Source: Xanthobacteraceae bacterium (GTDB lineage: Bacteria; Pseudomonadota; Alphaproteobacteria; Rhizobiales; Xanthobacteraceae). From it: DNA of 7,317 nucleotides. Location: NCBI GenBank assembly GCA_030037185.1, contig JASHRR010000189.1:1-7317 (forward strand). Reading direction: 5' to 3'. The first letter of the stretch is position 1. Each line of letters begins with the position of its first letter. Shown here piece after piece: positions 1 to 6,864 of this stretch. Position numbers and translations under genes: made by a program. Under the pieces are notes generated by a model. It saw only the letters and a program-made list of their open reading frames with translations, was not told where the DNA came from and did no database searches.

Positions 1-197
1 ATGTTTTCCCGGTCGAGCGCGTGGCGGTCGGCAGCATCGACTTCAACGAAGAGCTCACCGTCCAGGTGTTCACGCCCTATCAGGGCAAGATCATGGATGT
101 GTTCGCCAAGGTGGGCGACGAGATCAAGCAGGGCCAGACCCTGTTCACCATCGACAGTCCCGACCTGCTGGCGGCCGACTCGAACCTGATCGCCGCA
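1..197. repeat. Left copy of a 197-bp terminal direct repeat
   Basis: Bases 1-197 are identical, base for base, to 7121-7317. The repeat is internal to the adaptor gene and stays in the same reading frame at both ends. This is the pattern expected when a circular molecule, or a collapsed tandem array, is written as a linear contig. The implied unit is 7,120 bp. Confidence 0.97.
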
Positions 198-992
198 GCC
201 GGAGTGCTGGATTTGACCACGCGCAATCTGGAGCGTCTCAAGAAGCTCTACGAGACGCGTGCGGTTTCCCAGCACGATCTGGAGCAGGCGGTTTCCGACC
301 AGCAGACCGCGGAGGGCAACCTGCGGTCGGCGCGCGACGCAGTGCGGATTTTCGGCAAGAGCGAAGGGGAGGTGAACAAGATCGTGGCCGAACGCATGGC
401 CGATCCGCGCCTGGTCGTGCCGAGCCCGATTGCCGGCCGCGTCACCGCCCGCAATGCGGCGCCCGGCCTCCTGGTCCAGCCCGGCAACCCGCCAGCGCCG
501 TACTCGGTCGCTGATATCTCAACCATGTGGATGCTGGCGAACGTTGCCGAGAGCGACGTTCCGCTCATCCATCTGGGTCAGGAGGTGAAGGTCTCGGTCC
601 TGGCCTATCCGGGCAAGCTGTTTGAGGGGCGGATCACCACGATGGACTCGATGGTCGATCCCAACACTCATCGGATGCTTGTCCGTTCGACCATCGACGA
701 TCCCAATCACGAGCTGCGCTCCAACATGTTCGCGACCTTCACCATTCGTACCGGCGACCCGGAGCGCTCGCTGGCGGTTCCGCTCGACGGCGTCGTGCGT
801 GAAGGCGACGGCACGATGACCGTCTGGGTCACCAGCGACCGGCGGCGCTTCACCCAGCGCAGCGTCAAGATCGGCATGCAAAGGGATGGCTATCGCCAGG
901 TCCTTGAAGGCGTCCAGCCGGGCGAACTGGTAGCCACCGACGGCGCGGTGTTTCTGAGCAATATGCTGGTCATCGGCCAGGCGGGCGGGTAA
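1..992 (+). CDS. RND efflux periplasmic adaptor subunit (CzcB/CusB-like membrane fusion protein), 3' part
   Basis: This is the adaptor that links an inner-membrane RND pump to an outer-membrane channel, acting in the periplasm. The reading frame is open from base 3 and stops at TAA 990-992, so the gene is cut at the left edge; its first 85 codons plus the repeat are at 6865-7317. In full-length numbering (415 aa), a biotinyl-lipoyl-like segment (TPYQGKIMDVFAKVGD) starts near residue 110. An alpha-helical hairpin follows at about 140-205, then the second lipoyl half (VVPSPIAGRV) near 225. A beta-barrel with the family-typical ADISTMWMLANV stretch lies near 260, and a membrane-proximal domain occupies the C-terminal 90 residues. 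The apparent GTG at base 21 is an internal codon, not the start. The RND permease follows after 90 bp, so the two are almost certainly co-transcribed. The family assignment is firm; the metal substrate is not shown by this protein. Confidence 0.93.
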   Translation, partial: VFPVERVAVGSIDFNEELTVQVFTPYQGKIMDVFAKVGDEIKQGQTLFTIDSPDLLAADSNLIAAAGVLDLTTRNLERLKKLYETRAVSQHDLEQAVSDQQTAEGNLRSARDAVRIFGKSEGEVNKIVAERMADPRLVVPSPIAGRVTARNAAPGLLVQPGNPPAPYSVADISTMWMLANVAESDVPLIHLGQEVKVSVLAYPGKLFEGRITTMDSMVDPNTHRMLVRSTIDDPNHELRSNMFATFTIRTGDPERSLAVPLDGVVREGDGTMTVWVTSDRRRFTQRSVKIGMQRDGYRQVLEGVQPGELVATDGAVFLSNMLVIGQAGG

Positions 993-1036
993 GCGCCTGC
1001 TACCGGCTCAGCTGACAAGCTCGCAAGCAGGTGCGC
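993..1036 (+). other. Inverted repeat in the adaptor-permease gap
   Basis: CCTGCT at 996-1001 pairs with AGCAGG at 1026-1031. GCGC at 993-996 and 1033-1036 can extend the stem with a small bulge. The hairpin begins immediately after the adaptor stop codon and has no T-run, so it is not an ordinary intrinsic terminator. A role in mRNA stability or in setting the adaptor:pump ratio is inference. Confidence 0.4.
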
Positions 1037-1070
1037 GGGTGATGCGCGGCGCCGGCCAACGAACGAGACC

Positions 1071-1075
1071 AGGGG
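1071..1075 (+). promoter_or_regulatory. Ribosome binding site supporting the GTG start of the permease
   Basis: AGGGG lies seven bases before the GTG at 1083. The protein read from there begins MLKAIITASLTRRPIVLLGL, the usual short N-terminus before the first membrane helix of RND pumps. This supports GTG as the true start rather than a later ATG. Confidence 0.6.
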
Positions 1076-1082
1076 TCAATCA

Positions 1083-4000
1083 GTGCTAAAGGCAATCATC
1101 ACGGCTAGCTTGACCCGCCGCCCGATCGTGCTGTTGGGGCTGTTGGTGTTCTTCGCCGGCGGCCTGATCGCGTTCACGCGACTGAACATCGAAGCATATC
1201 CCAATCCGGCGCCGGTGATCCTTGAGATCACCGCCCAGGCTCCTGGCCTGTCTGCCGAGGAGATGGAGCGCTACTATACGATTCCGATGGAGGTCGGCCT
1301 CTATCCCACCCCAGGGATCGACAACATCAGGTCGACCTCGTTCTATGGTCTGTCGTTCGTCCGCGTCACCTTCAAATACGGCATCGACTACTATTTCGCC
1401 TATACGCAGACCGGCCTGAGCCTGCAGCAGAACGTCACGCTGCCCGCAAATCAGGTTCCGCAGATCCAGATGTCGAGCACGGTCGGCGAGATTTATCGCT
1501 ATCAGGTGGTCGGCCCGCCGCATTTCGGGCTGACCAACCTGCGCACCATTCAGACCTGGATCGCCACCCGCCGGCTGTTCTCAGTGCCGGGGGTCGTGCA
1601 AATCAATCCCTGGGGTGGTCCAACCAAGCAATACGACGTGGAGGTCGATCTTCACAAGCTCGACGCCTATAGCATCACCATTCCGCAGATCGTCGCCGCA
1701 CTGAACAATGCCAACATCAACGTCGGCGGGCGCGAGATCACGGTCGGCCAGCAGTCTGTCAACATTCGCGGCATCGGCCTCTTGGACAGCGGCGGCGATG
1801 ATGATCTGACCAAGGGCTATCGGACGCAGGACATCGAGAAGGTGGTGCTCGCCCAGTACAACGGCGTCCCGGTGCAGGTGAAGGACGTCGCCAAGGTGTC
1901 GGTTGGCTACGTTCCGCGGCTCGGCATCGCCGGAAAGGACCATGACGACGACGTTGTTCTTTCCATCGTCGTGATGAACCGCACGATGCATACCAACGAG
2001 GTGTTGCCGCGAGTCAAGGCCGAGGTCGAAAAATTAAACAGCGACGGCACACTGCCGCCCGGCGTAAAGCTCGTCCCCTATTACGATCGCGCCGGCCTCG
2101 TCGAGGTCACCACCCACACCGTGGTGCACAATCTTGTTTTCGGCTGCCTGCTGGTGTTTTTCATCCAGTGGATATTCCTCGGCGACCTGCGCAGCGCCGT
2201 CATTGTTGCCACCAATATTCCGTTCGCGCTGTCTTTTGCGGTCATCATGCTGGTGCTGACCGGCCAGGACGCAAACCTGCTGTCGGTCGGTGCGGTCGAC
2301 TTCGGCATCATCGTTGATTCCGCCGTCATCATGGTGGAGAACATATTTCGCAATTTCCAGGCGCGACCGGAACAGCGGGCGGTAGCCCTCCAGCAGCTGT
2401 CCGAGGAGCACTGGGGCGAGGATCCGACCCGGGAGAGGCCGGGCTTCGTCAGCGTGTGGACGGATCGGCTGCGGCTGATCCTGCTCAGCGCCTTGCAGGT
2501 CGACAACGCGATCTTTTTCTCGGCCGCGATCACGGTCGCCGCCTTCGTACCGCTGTTCACCATGCAGGGCGTCGAGGGCCAGATCTTCCGCCCGATGGCG
2601 CAGACCTATGGCTATGCGCTCGCGGGCGCGCTGTTCGCGACGTTTACGGTTACGCCGGCTCTGTCGTCGGTGCTGCTTCCCCAGCACGTGCGGGAAGTTG
2701 AGACGATCCTGGTGCGCGTGCTGCGCTTCATTTACGAGCCGGTGCTGCGCTGGTCGCTCGGCCACCGCAAGACGATGGCGATGATCGGTCTCATATTCCT
2801 GGGCGTGATCGGCCTGATGGCGACACGGCTCGGCAGCGAGTTCCTGCCGCATCTGGAAGAAGGCAATCTGTGGATCCGGGTTCAGCTGCCGCCTTCGACC
2901 GGGCTGGTGTCAGGAACGCCTGCGACCAAGAAGTTGCGCGAGATCCTGCTTCGCCATCCCGAAGTCATCACCGCGGTCTCCCAGCACGGCCGGCCCGACG
3001 ACGGCAGTGATGCCTCACCATTCTCCAATGTCGAGCTGTTCGCGCCGCTCAAGCCGTACAACCAGTGGCCGGCGGGTCGCACCAAGGAAAAGCTGATCGA
3101 GGAGCTGAACAAGGAGTTCACCGACGAAGTGCCCGGCGCCACCTACAACTTTTCGCAGTACATCCAGGACAATCTGGAAGAGGCGCTTTCCGGCGTCAAA
3201 GGGGCGAACTCGGTGAAGATCCTCGGCCGAAACCTGGCCATTCAAGAACAGCTCGCGAGCCAGATTGCGCACGAAATGCAGCAGGTGCGCGGCATCACCG
3301 ACCTCGGCATTTTCCACGTGCTCGGACAGCCCAACCTTAATATCACGGTCGATCGCGACAAGGCAGCTCGCTACGGCCTTAATACCGGCGACGTCAATAC
3401 CACCATCCAGGCCGCCCTCGGCGGTACGGTGGCCACCACCTTGCTGGAGGGCGACCGCCAGTTCAACGTCACGGTTCGCCTCCCGGAGGAGTATCGCGAC
3501 AGCCTGGAAGCGGTATCCGACATCAAGGTCGCCGGCGGCAACGCCTACATTCCGCTGCGCGAGCTTGCCGACGTCACGCTCGACACCGGCGCATCCTACA
3601 TCTACCACGAAAGCAGCTCGCGCTATCTGCCGATCAAGTTCAGCGTGCGCGGTCGTGACCTCGGCGGCGCGGTCGCCGAGGCGCAGGCGCGGATCGCCAA
3701 GAACGTGAAATTGCCGGACGGCTATCGGCTGGTGTGGGCGGGAGAGTTCGAAGACCTGCAGAAGGCCCAGGAAAGACTTGCGATCATCGTTCCTATCAGC
3801 CTCGTTCTGATCCTGGTGCTGCTCTATGGCCTGTTCAATTCGCTGCGCGACAGCCTGTTGGCGCTCGCCGGCATTCCGTTCGCGGTCGCCGGCGGCATCG
3901 TTGCGCTCTACGTCACCGATCTTGACTTTTCCGTGTCGGCGGCGATCGGGTTCGTGTCGCTGTTCGGGGTCTCCGTCATGGACGGCATCCTGATGATCAT

Positions 4001-4310
4001 CTACTACAATCAGGTCCATGCCACCGGCATGAACGCCACCGATGCGATGTTCCACGCCGCCACCCAGCGGATGCGGCCGATGCTGATGACCGCGATGTCG
4101 GCCTGCATCGGCCTGTTCCCGGCGGCGATCTCGACGGCCATCGGCAGCCAGGTGCAGCGGCCGCTTGCGACCGTCGTGGTCGGCGGACTTTTGATCGGAC
4201 CGATCATGCTGCTCGTCGTGGTGCCGGCGCTGCGCATGATGTTCCTGCGCGAGAGCGGTCCCGAGGCAACCCATCGCGCTGGCTCGGAAGGCCTGGTGCC
4301 GGCCGGGTGA
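1083..4310 (+). CDS. Heavy-metal efflux RND permease (CzcA/CusA family)
   Basis: This is the proton-driven inner-membrane pump of a tripartite efflux system, 1,075 aa, the usual length for the heavy-metal RND family. Two repeats of six membrane helices are visible: helix 1 near 13-32, helices 2-6 between about 347 and 533, helix 7 near 565-583 and helices 8-12 between about 899 and 1056. Large periplasmic porter regions lie after helices 1 and 7. Helix 4 reads DFGIIVDSAVIMVEN with D406, D412 and E419, matching the Asp/Asp/Glu set known to be needed for proton-coupled metal transport in CzcA. A GVEGQIFRPMA motif typical of this family begins at 496. The helix 4 signature resembles divalent-cation pumps (Zn/Co/Cd/Ni) more than the Cu/Ag pump CusA, but substrate is inferred only. 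The cytoplasmic linker between helices 4 and 5 (about 421-475) looks longer than in CzcA. Helix 10 carries D967 (VSVMDGIL) where Asn is usual. Confidence 0.95.
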   Translation: MLKAIITASLTRRPIVLLGLLVFFAGGLIAFTRLNIEAYPNPAPVILEITAQAPGLSAEEMERYYTIPMEVGLYPTPGIDNIRSTSFYGLSFVRVTFKYGIDYYFAYTQTGLSLQQNVTLPANQVPQIQMSSTVGEIYRYQVVGPPHFGLTNLRTIQTWIATRRLFSVPGVVQINPWGGPTKQYDVEVDLHKLDAYSITIPQIVAALNNANINVGGREITVGQQSVNIRGIGLLDSGGDDDLTKGYRTQDIEKVVLAQYNGVPVQVKDVAKVSVGYVPRLGIAGKDHDDDVVLSIVVMNRTMHTNEVLPRVKAEVEKLNSDGTLPPGVKLVPYYDRAGLVEVTTHTVVHNLVFGCLLVFFIQWIFLGDLRSAVIVATNIPFALSFAVIMLVLTGQDANLLSVGAVDFGIIVDSAVIMVENIFRNFQARPEQRAVALQQLSEEHWGEDPTRERPGFVSVWTDRLRLILLSALQVDNAIFFSAAITVAAFVPLFTMQGVEGQIFRPMAQTYGYALAGALFATFTVTPALSSVLLPQHVREVETILVRVLRFIYEPVLRWSLGHRKTMAMIGLIFLGVIGLMATRLGSEFLPHLEEGNLWIRVQLPPSTGLVSGTPATKKLREILLRHPEVITAVSQHGRPDDGSDASPFSNVELFAPLKPYNQWPAGRTKEKLIEELNKEFTDEVPGATYNFSQYIQDNLEEALSGVKGANSVKILGRNLAIQEQLASQIAHEMQQVRGITDLGIFHVLGQPNLNITVDRDKAARYGLNTGDVNTTIQAALGGTVATTLLEGDRQFNVTVRLPEEYRDSLEAVSDIKVAGGNAYIPLRELADVTLDTGASYIYHESSSRYLPIKFSVRGRDLGGAVAEAQARIAKNVKLPDGYRLVWAGEFEDLQKAQERLAIIVPISLVLILVLLYGLFNSLRDSLLALAGIPFAVAGGIVALYVTDLDFSVSAAIGFVSLFGVSVMDGILMIIYYNQVHATGMNATDAMFHAATQRMRPMLMTAMSACIGLFPAAISTAIGSQVQRPLATVVVGGLLIGPIMLLVVVPALRMMFLRESGPEATHRAGSEGLVPAG

Positions 4311-4344
4311 GGCGGGCTGGACATATCAGAAGCGGGCAGGCGTG

Positions 4345-5508
4345 ATGCTGACCTTCCTGAAAAGCGAGAGAACGATCGACTACCTGCGCTGGATCGCGGC
4401 CTTCGTCGCCGTTGTGCTGACCTATGGCGTCGCCGCCTGGATGGTGCTGAGTCCGGCGGACCGGCAACGCGACGCCAGCGCTCCGGTGGTCGAAATCAAC
4501 CTTCGCGACATGCCCCCCGCGATCCCGCCGAGTGATCGCGCGTCGGAGCCGGCCATTCCGGCTAATCCCACGGGCGACAATGCCCAGGGGGCATTATCTG
4601 ACTCTGCCGATACTGCACCGCGCGTCGCCGGCGCCTCTGCAAGCCGCGCCGATCCGGGGCCGAGCGACGCTGAGGATAACGCTGCGGATGCGCCGAAGAC
4701 TGCGGCGTTGGATAAGGCTGAAAATCCCTCGATCACGCAACCGCGGCCGCCTGCCGACAGCGCGTCTGAGGCGCCCCCCGAAACGGGAGCGCCGGCAGCC
4801 GACAGCGGCGGGGGCGGCAGGCCGTCGGCGACGCCGCCGCGGGTCGTCACGCCCGACGCCGGCACCGCGCGCGCGCCGATCGATACCAGCATTACCGTGA
4901 ACCAGGGGACGAGCCTGCTCCGCAGTGCCAAAGGGCGGCCACCGTTTGGTGGCCTGCCGCTGCCTCAGTTGAAGCTCATGCCGCCGCTCGCCACACCAAA
5001 GGCGCGCAACGAGCCCTTCGCCAAAAAGCTCTCCCCCCCTGCCGGCTTGACATTACCGGCCATTGGACCGGCAGCACCGGCCGCCAATCGTGGCCACGGC
5101 CAGGACCTCGTCCACAAGCCTGCGGTGGGCGACGACGGCGGGCTTGCCCGCAATGCGATCGGCGCCGTCATCGCGCGCCACACCGCCATACCGCAAGCGG
5201 GCGCGCTGGGCGTTCACCTGCCCGGCGCGACGTCGCTTGCCGTGCATGCGGGCGGCCAGCATGGGCCGGCCACCACGGCGGCGGGCGCGCCCCTCGCCCC
5301 GACTGACGCAAAGCCGAACGAGGCGGGCGTTTCGACCGGCGCTGCGAGCGAACAGGCGCGTCAGCCGAGTGCTGTCGCATCAATCGGCGGTCCTGCCGTC
5401 AATGGCACCGGCATGGCGCGGCCCGCGCTCAACACCGGCGCAATCGGCGGGGCGAAAGTCACCCCGGGCGGACTCAACGGCTCGAGCTTCCGCACCAAGC
5501 ACCCCTGA
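4345..5508 (+). CDS. TonB-like N-terminally anchored Pro/Ala-rich protein of unknown function
   Basis: I do not recognise this 387-aa protein as a named family. It has a short cytoplasmic N-terminus, one membrane helix at about 16-35 (WIAAFVAVVLTYGVAAWMVL), then VVEINLRDMPPAIPPS and a long low-complexity Pro/Ala/Ser region. This is the layout of TonB or TolA energy-coupling proteins. The folded C-terminal TonB domain is not present; the protein instead ends in a Gly/Ala-rich tail with GGLNGSSFRTKHP. There is no cysteine. All seven histidines fall between residues 251 and 386. The gene starts 34 bases after the permease stop, so it is very probably the third gene of the pump operon. ATG 4345 is preferred to the adjoining GTG at 4342, which would add one residue, because the weak GCAGG site at 4336-4340 is spaced better for it. 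Most of the chain is probably periplasmic and disordered. A structural, coupling or metal-sensing role with the pump is inference only. Confidence 0.75.
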   Translation: MLTFLKSERTIDYLRWIAAFVAVVLTYGVAAWMVLSPADRQRDASAPVVEINLRDMPPAIPPSDRASEPAIPANPTGDNAQGALSDSADTAPRVAGASASRADPGPSDAEDNAADAPKTAALDKAENPSITQPRPPADSASEAPPETGAPAADSGGGGRPSATPPRVVTPDAGTARAPIDTSITVNQGTSLLRSAKGRPPFGGLPLPQLKLMPPLATPKARNEPFAKKLSPPAGLTLPAIGPAAPAANRGHGQDLVHKPAVGDDGGLARNAIGAVIARHTAIPQAGALGVHLPGATSLAVHAGGQHGPATTAAGAPLAPTDAKPNEAGVSTGAASEQARQPSAVASIGGPAVNGTGMARPALNTGAIGGAKVTPGGLNGSSFRTKHP

Positions 5509-5513
5509 ATCGC

Positions 5514-5548
5514 GGGCCAGATCGCGAACCTGCCTGGCGGCCTGGCCC
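5514..5548 (+). terminator. Possible hairpin at the end of the efflux operon (no T-run)
   Basis: GGGCCAG at 5514-5520 pairs perfectly with CTGGCCC at 5542-5548 across a 21-base loop, starting five bases after the stop codon of the TonB-like gene. There is no T-run downstream, so it may protect the 3' end of the mRNA, or be a Rho-type site, rather than act as a classic intrinsic terminator. Confidence 0.35.
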
Positions 5549-5720
5549 GGCTTCGCGCCAATTCAGGCTGACTGGACATCGTCCAAACGACGTCTGGATG
5601 CGAGCATCACTTAGACAAAGCGCCTTCCCGCAACGTCAGGCTCCACTCAATTAGGTATCCCGGCTCGCCGCGACCGCCTCGGCAACACCCGCACACCTCA
5701 ACGCCACGCGTAGAAACTGG

Positions 5721-5736
5721 CTGTCATTTATCACAG
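5721..5736. promoter_or_regulatory. Near-palindromic candidate operator upstream of the response regulator
   Basis: CTGTCATTTATCACAG has arms CTGTCAT and ATCACAG that are reverse complements except for one position. It lies 74 bases before the regulator's first ATG, in AT-rich DNA. A dimeric DNA-binding protein, possibly the regulator itself, could bind here. No known operator was recognised. Confidence 0.3.
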
Positions 5737-5809
5737 AGTCTACAAGTGCTTTTCACAGTTTACCTGTTCAAGTTATCCGGCAGAAATACGTGAGCGAGCC
5801 TCAGGAGGC

Positions 5810-6451
5810 ATGCACAAGACCCCTCGCCCAATGCAGCAATCACTCATGGCCGAAGCTCGAAAGAAGATTCTTTGCATCGAGGACGACCGCGAAACTGTCG
5901 CGTTGCTGGTGGAGGAGCTTGCCGCACGCCACTTCGATGTCATCACCGCTTACGATGGCCATGAGGGTTTTGTGTCGATTCTCAAGCACATGCCCGATCT
6001 TATTCTGTGCGACATCAATCTGCCGCTGATGTCCGGCTTCGAGGTGTTGGAGCGCTTGACCGCGTTGACGCCCCGCCTCGGCCATATACCATTCGTGTTT
6101 CTCACCGCGCTGGCAGATCGTTGCAGCGAATTGCGGGGTCGCCGTCTTGGTGCGGACGACTACGTCACCAAGCCCATCGATTTCGATATTCTGGAAACAA
6201 TCATTAAAGCGCGGCTCGTCGGCATTGCGCGCAATGAGAGTTGGCCAAAGCTGGTCATGCTCAACGAGCGCGAGATCGAGGTGTTGACATGGGTCGCACG
6301 CGGCAAGACATCAGGGCAAATAGCCCAGACGCTCAGGCTGACGAAGCGGACGATCGATTTCCATCTCGACAATGCTCGCATGAAGCTCGGCGCGGCGACG
6401 CGCACCGAGGCTGCTATCAAGGCCGCCATCGGCAAGCTGATCGAGCCGTGA
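5810..6451 (+). CDS. LuxR/NarL-family two-component response regulator
   Basis: This cytoplasmic transcription regulator is switched by phosphorylation; 213 aa is the usual size for the NarL/FixJ class. Counting from ATG 5810, the receiver domain spans about 18-137. It has acidic pocket residues D25 and D26 (CIEDD), phospho-acceptor D68 (LCDINLP), T99 (FLTA) and K121 (TKP), so all catalytic positions are intact. A LuxR-type helix-turn-helix follows at about 150-208 (LNEREIEVLTWVARG, then TIDFHL with the recognition helix). The start is uncertain. The strong AGGAGG at 5803-5808 is only one base from ATG 5810, which is too close. ATG 5831 and ATG 5846 are also in frame, and 5846 gives a natural receiver start, MAEARKKILCIEDD. 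No histidine kinase is in the window, so its sensor lies elsewhere. Its place between the pump operon and the adaptor start suggests, but does not prove, that it controls the efflux genes. Confidence 0.9.
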   Translation: MHKTPRPMQQSLMAEARKKILCIEDDRETVALLVEELAARHFDVITAYDGHEGFVSILKHMPDLILCDINLPLMSGFEVLERLTALTPRLGHIPFVFLTALADRCSELRGRRLGADDYVTKPIDFDILETIIKARLVGIARNESWPKLVMLNEREIEVLTWVARGKTSGQIAQTLRLTKRTIDFHLDNARMKLGAATRTEAAIKAAIGKLIEP

Positions 6452-6465
6452 GGCATGATTTTTTT
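6440..6465 (+). terminator. Probable intrinsic terminator of the response regulator gene
   Basis: The stem ATCG-A-GCC (6440-6447) pairs with GGC-A-TGAT (6452-6459), with one A/A mismatch and one G-T pair, around a GTGA tetraloop. A run of seven T follows at 6459-6465. The regulator's TGA stop codon sits in the loop. The stem is short, but the tetraloop and T-run make termination plausible. It would separate the regulator transcript from the adaptor transcript in the circular layout. Confidence 0.5.
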
Positions 6466-6864
6466 GCGACCATCCGATATCCGGCGATGATACCGGCGCA
6501 GGCGCGCCGCCCGTGGATTTCGCATCGTCTCAGCATCCCGAGGCTTGCCAACAGCAAAACGCGACGCCCGCCGGGCCGCACCTGGTTTTCGAGGAGGCGT
6601 TAGCCCGGGCTTTGATGCGTGTTTTCGTGTGCCGATGAGGCGCGAGCGTCTGCTTGCGTCGCCCAGGAGGTAATCGGCTATGGCCGGCGTGTCCACGGTC
6701 CGGTCACAAACTCCTCGTAACCGAACTGATACTCGCCGCAGCGACCGACCTGATAATTGTCACAGTGGATTTTCTAACCGTCCTGCGACCATCCTAGTGA
6801 GGAGCCCTGAGACGATCGAAGAGGTCCCAGAAGGCATTATCGCGCCCATCGTTAAGGTGCATCC
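6466..6864. other. About 400 bp without a convincing gene, upstream of the adaptor
   Basis: This is the upstream region of the adaptor operon in the circular reading, and it should contain the operon's promoter. It holds a perfect 10-base palindrome AGCCCGGGCT (6602-6611) and a TCACAG hexamer (6760-6765), as also seen upstream of the regulator. There is a GATAAT (6752-6757) that could be a -10 box, though no matching -35 was found. An AGGAGG at 6665-6670 stands nine bases before an ATG at 6680 that opens a 71-codon frame running 31 bases into the adaptor. That frame has codon use unlike the neighbours and no recognisable domain, so I do not call it a gene; a translated leader remains possible. 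The last 170 bases are less GC-rich than the genes. Confidence 0.5.
6854..6859 (+). promoter_or_regulatory. Ribosome binding site of the adaptor gene
   Basis: AAGGTG lies five bases before ATG 6865. The protein from this ATG opens with a hydrophobic export segment, which confirms the start. Confidence 0.55.

Larger units (their letters stand above)
5509..5809. other. Intergenic region between the efflux operon and the regulator
   Basis: No convincing gene is present in these 301 bases. The first part holds a GC-rich hairpin (5514-5548). The last 100 bases are clearly more AT-rich than the surroundings and contain a near-palindrome (5721-5736), two TCACAG hexamers 22 bases apart (5731 and 5753), and ACAG-TTTAC-CTGT (5755-5767). 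This looks like a promoter/operator region for the response regulator, but I could not assign reliable -35 and -10 boxes. Confidence 0.5.

Noticed and set aside
1..189. 62-codon frame starting at the first ATG, repeated at 7121-7309
   Set aside because: It is Arg/Ser-rich in the wrong frame within the adaptor gene; it appears twice only because of the terminal repeat.
2034..2852. 272-codon open frame on the minus strand
   Set aside because: It is antisense to the permease with highly charged, low-quality composition; a shadow frame.
3015..4274. Long 419-codon open frame on the minus strand
   Set aside because: It lies entirely inside the RND permease and is Arg/His/Asp/Gln-rich without any domain; an antisense shadow of a GC-rich gene.
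5063..5614. 183-codon plus-strand frame within the TonB-like gene
   Set aside because: Its Arg/Ala/Pro-rich translation is typical of a shifted frame. The alternative frame has the membrane helix, the link to the operon and a better composition.
5651..5755. Short minus-strand frame ending QFLRVALRCAGVAEAVAASR in the gap before the regulator
   Set aside because: It looks protein-like, but is only about 32 codons between stops, without an ATG or ribosome site; probably chance in GC-rich DNA.
6160..6696. 178-codon minus-strand frame covering the end of the regulator and the following gap
   Set aside because: Most of it is antisense to the helix-turn-helix of the regulator, and the rest is Arg/Pro-rich without a recognisable fold or ribosome site.
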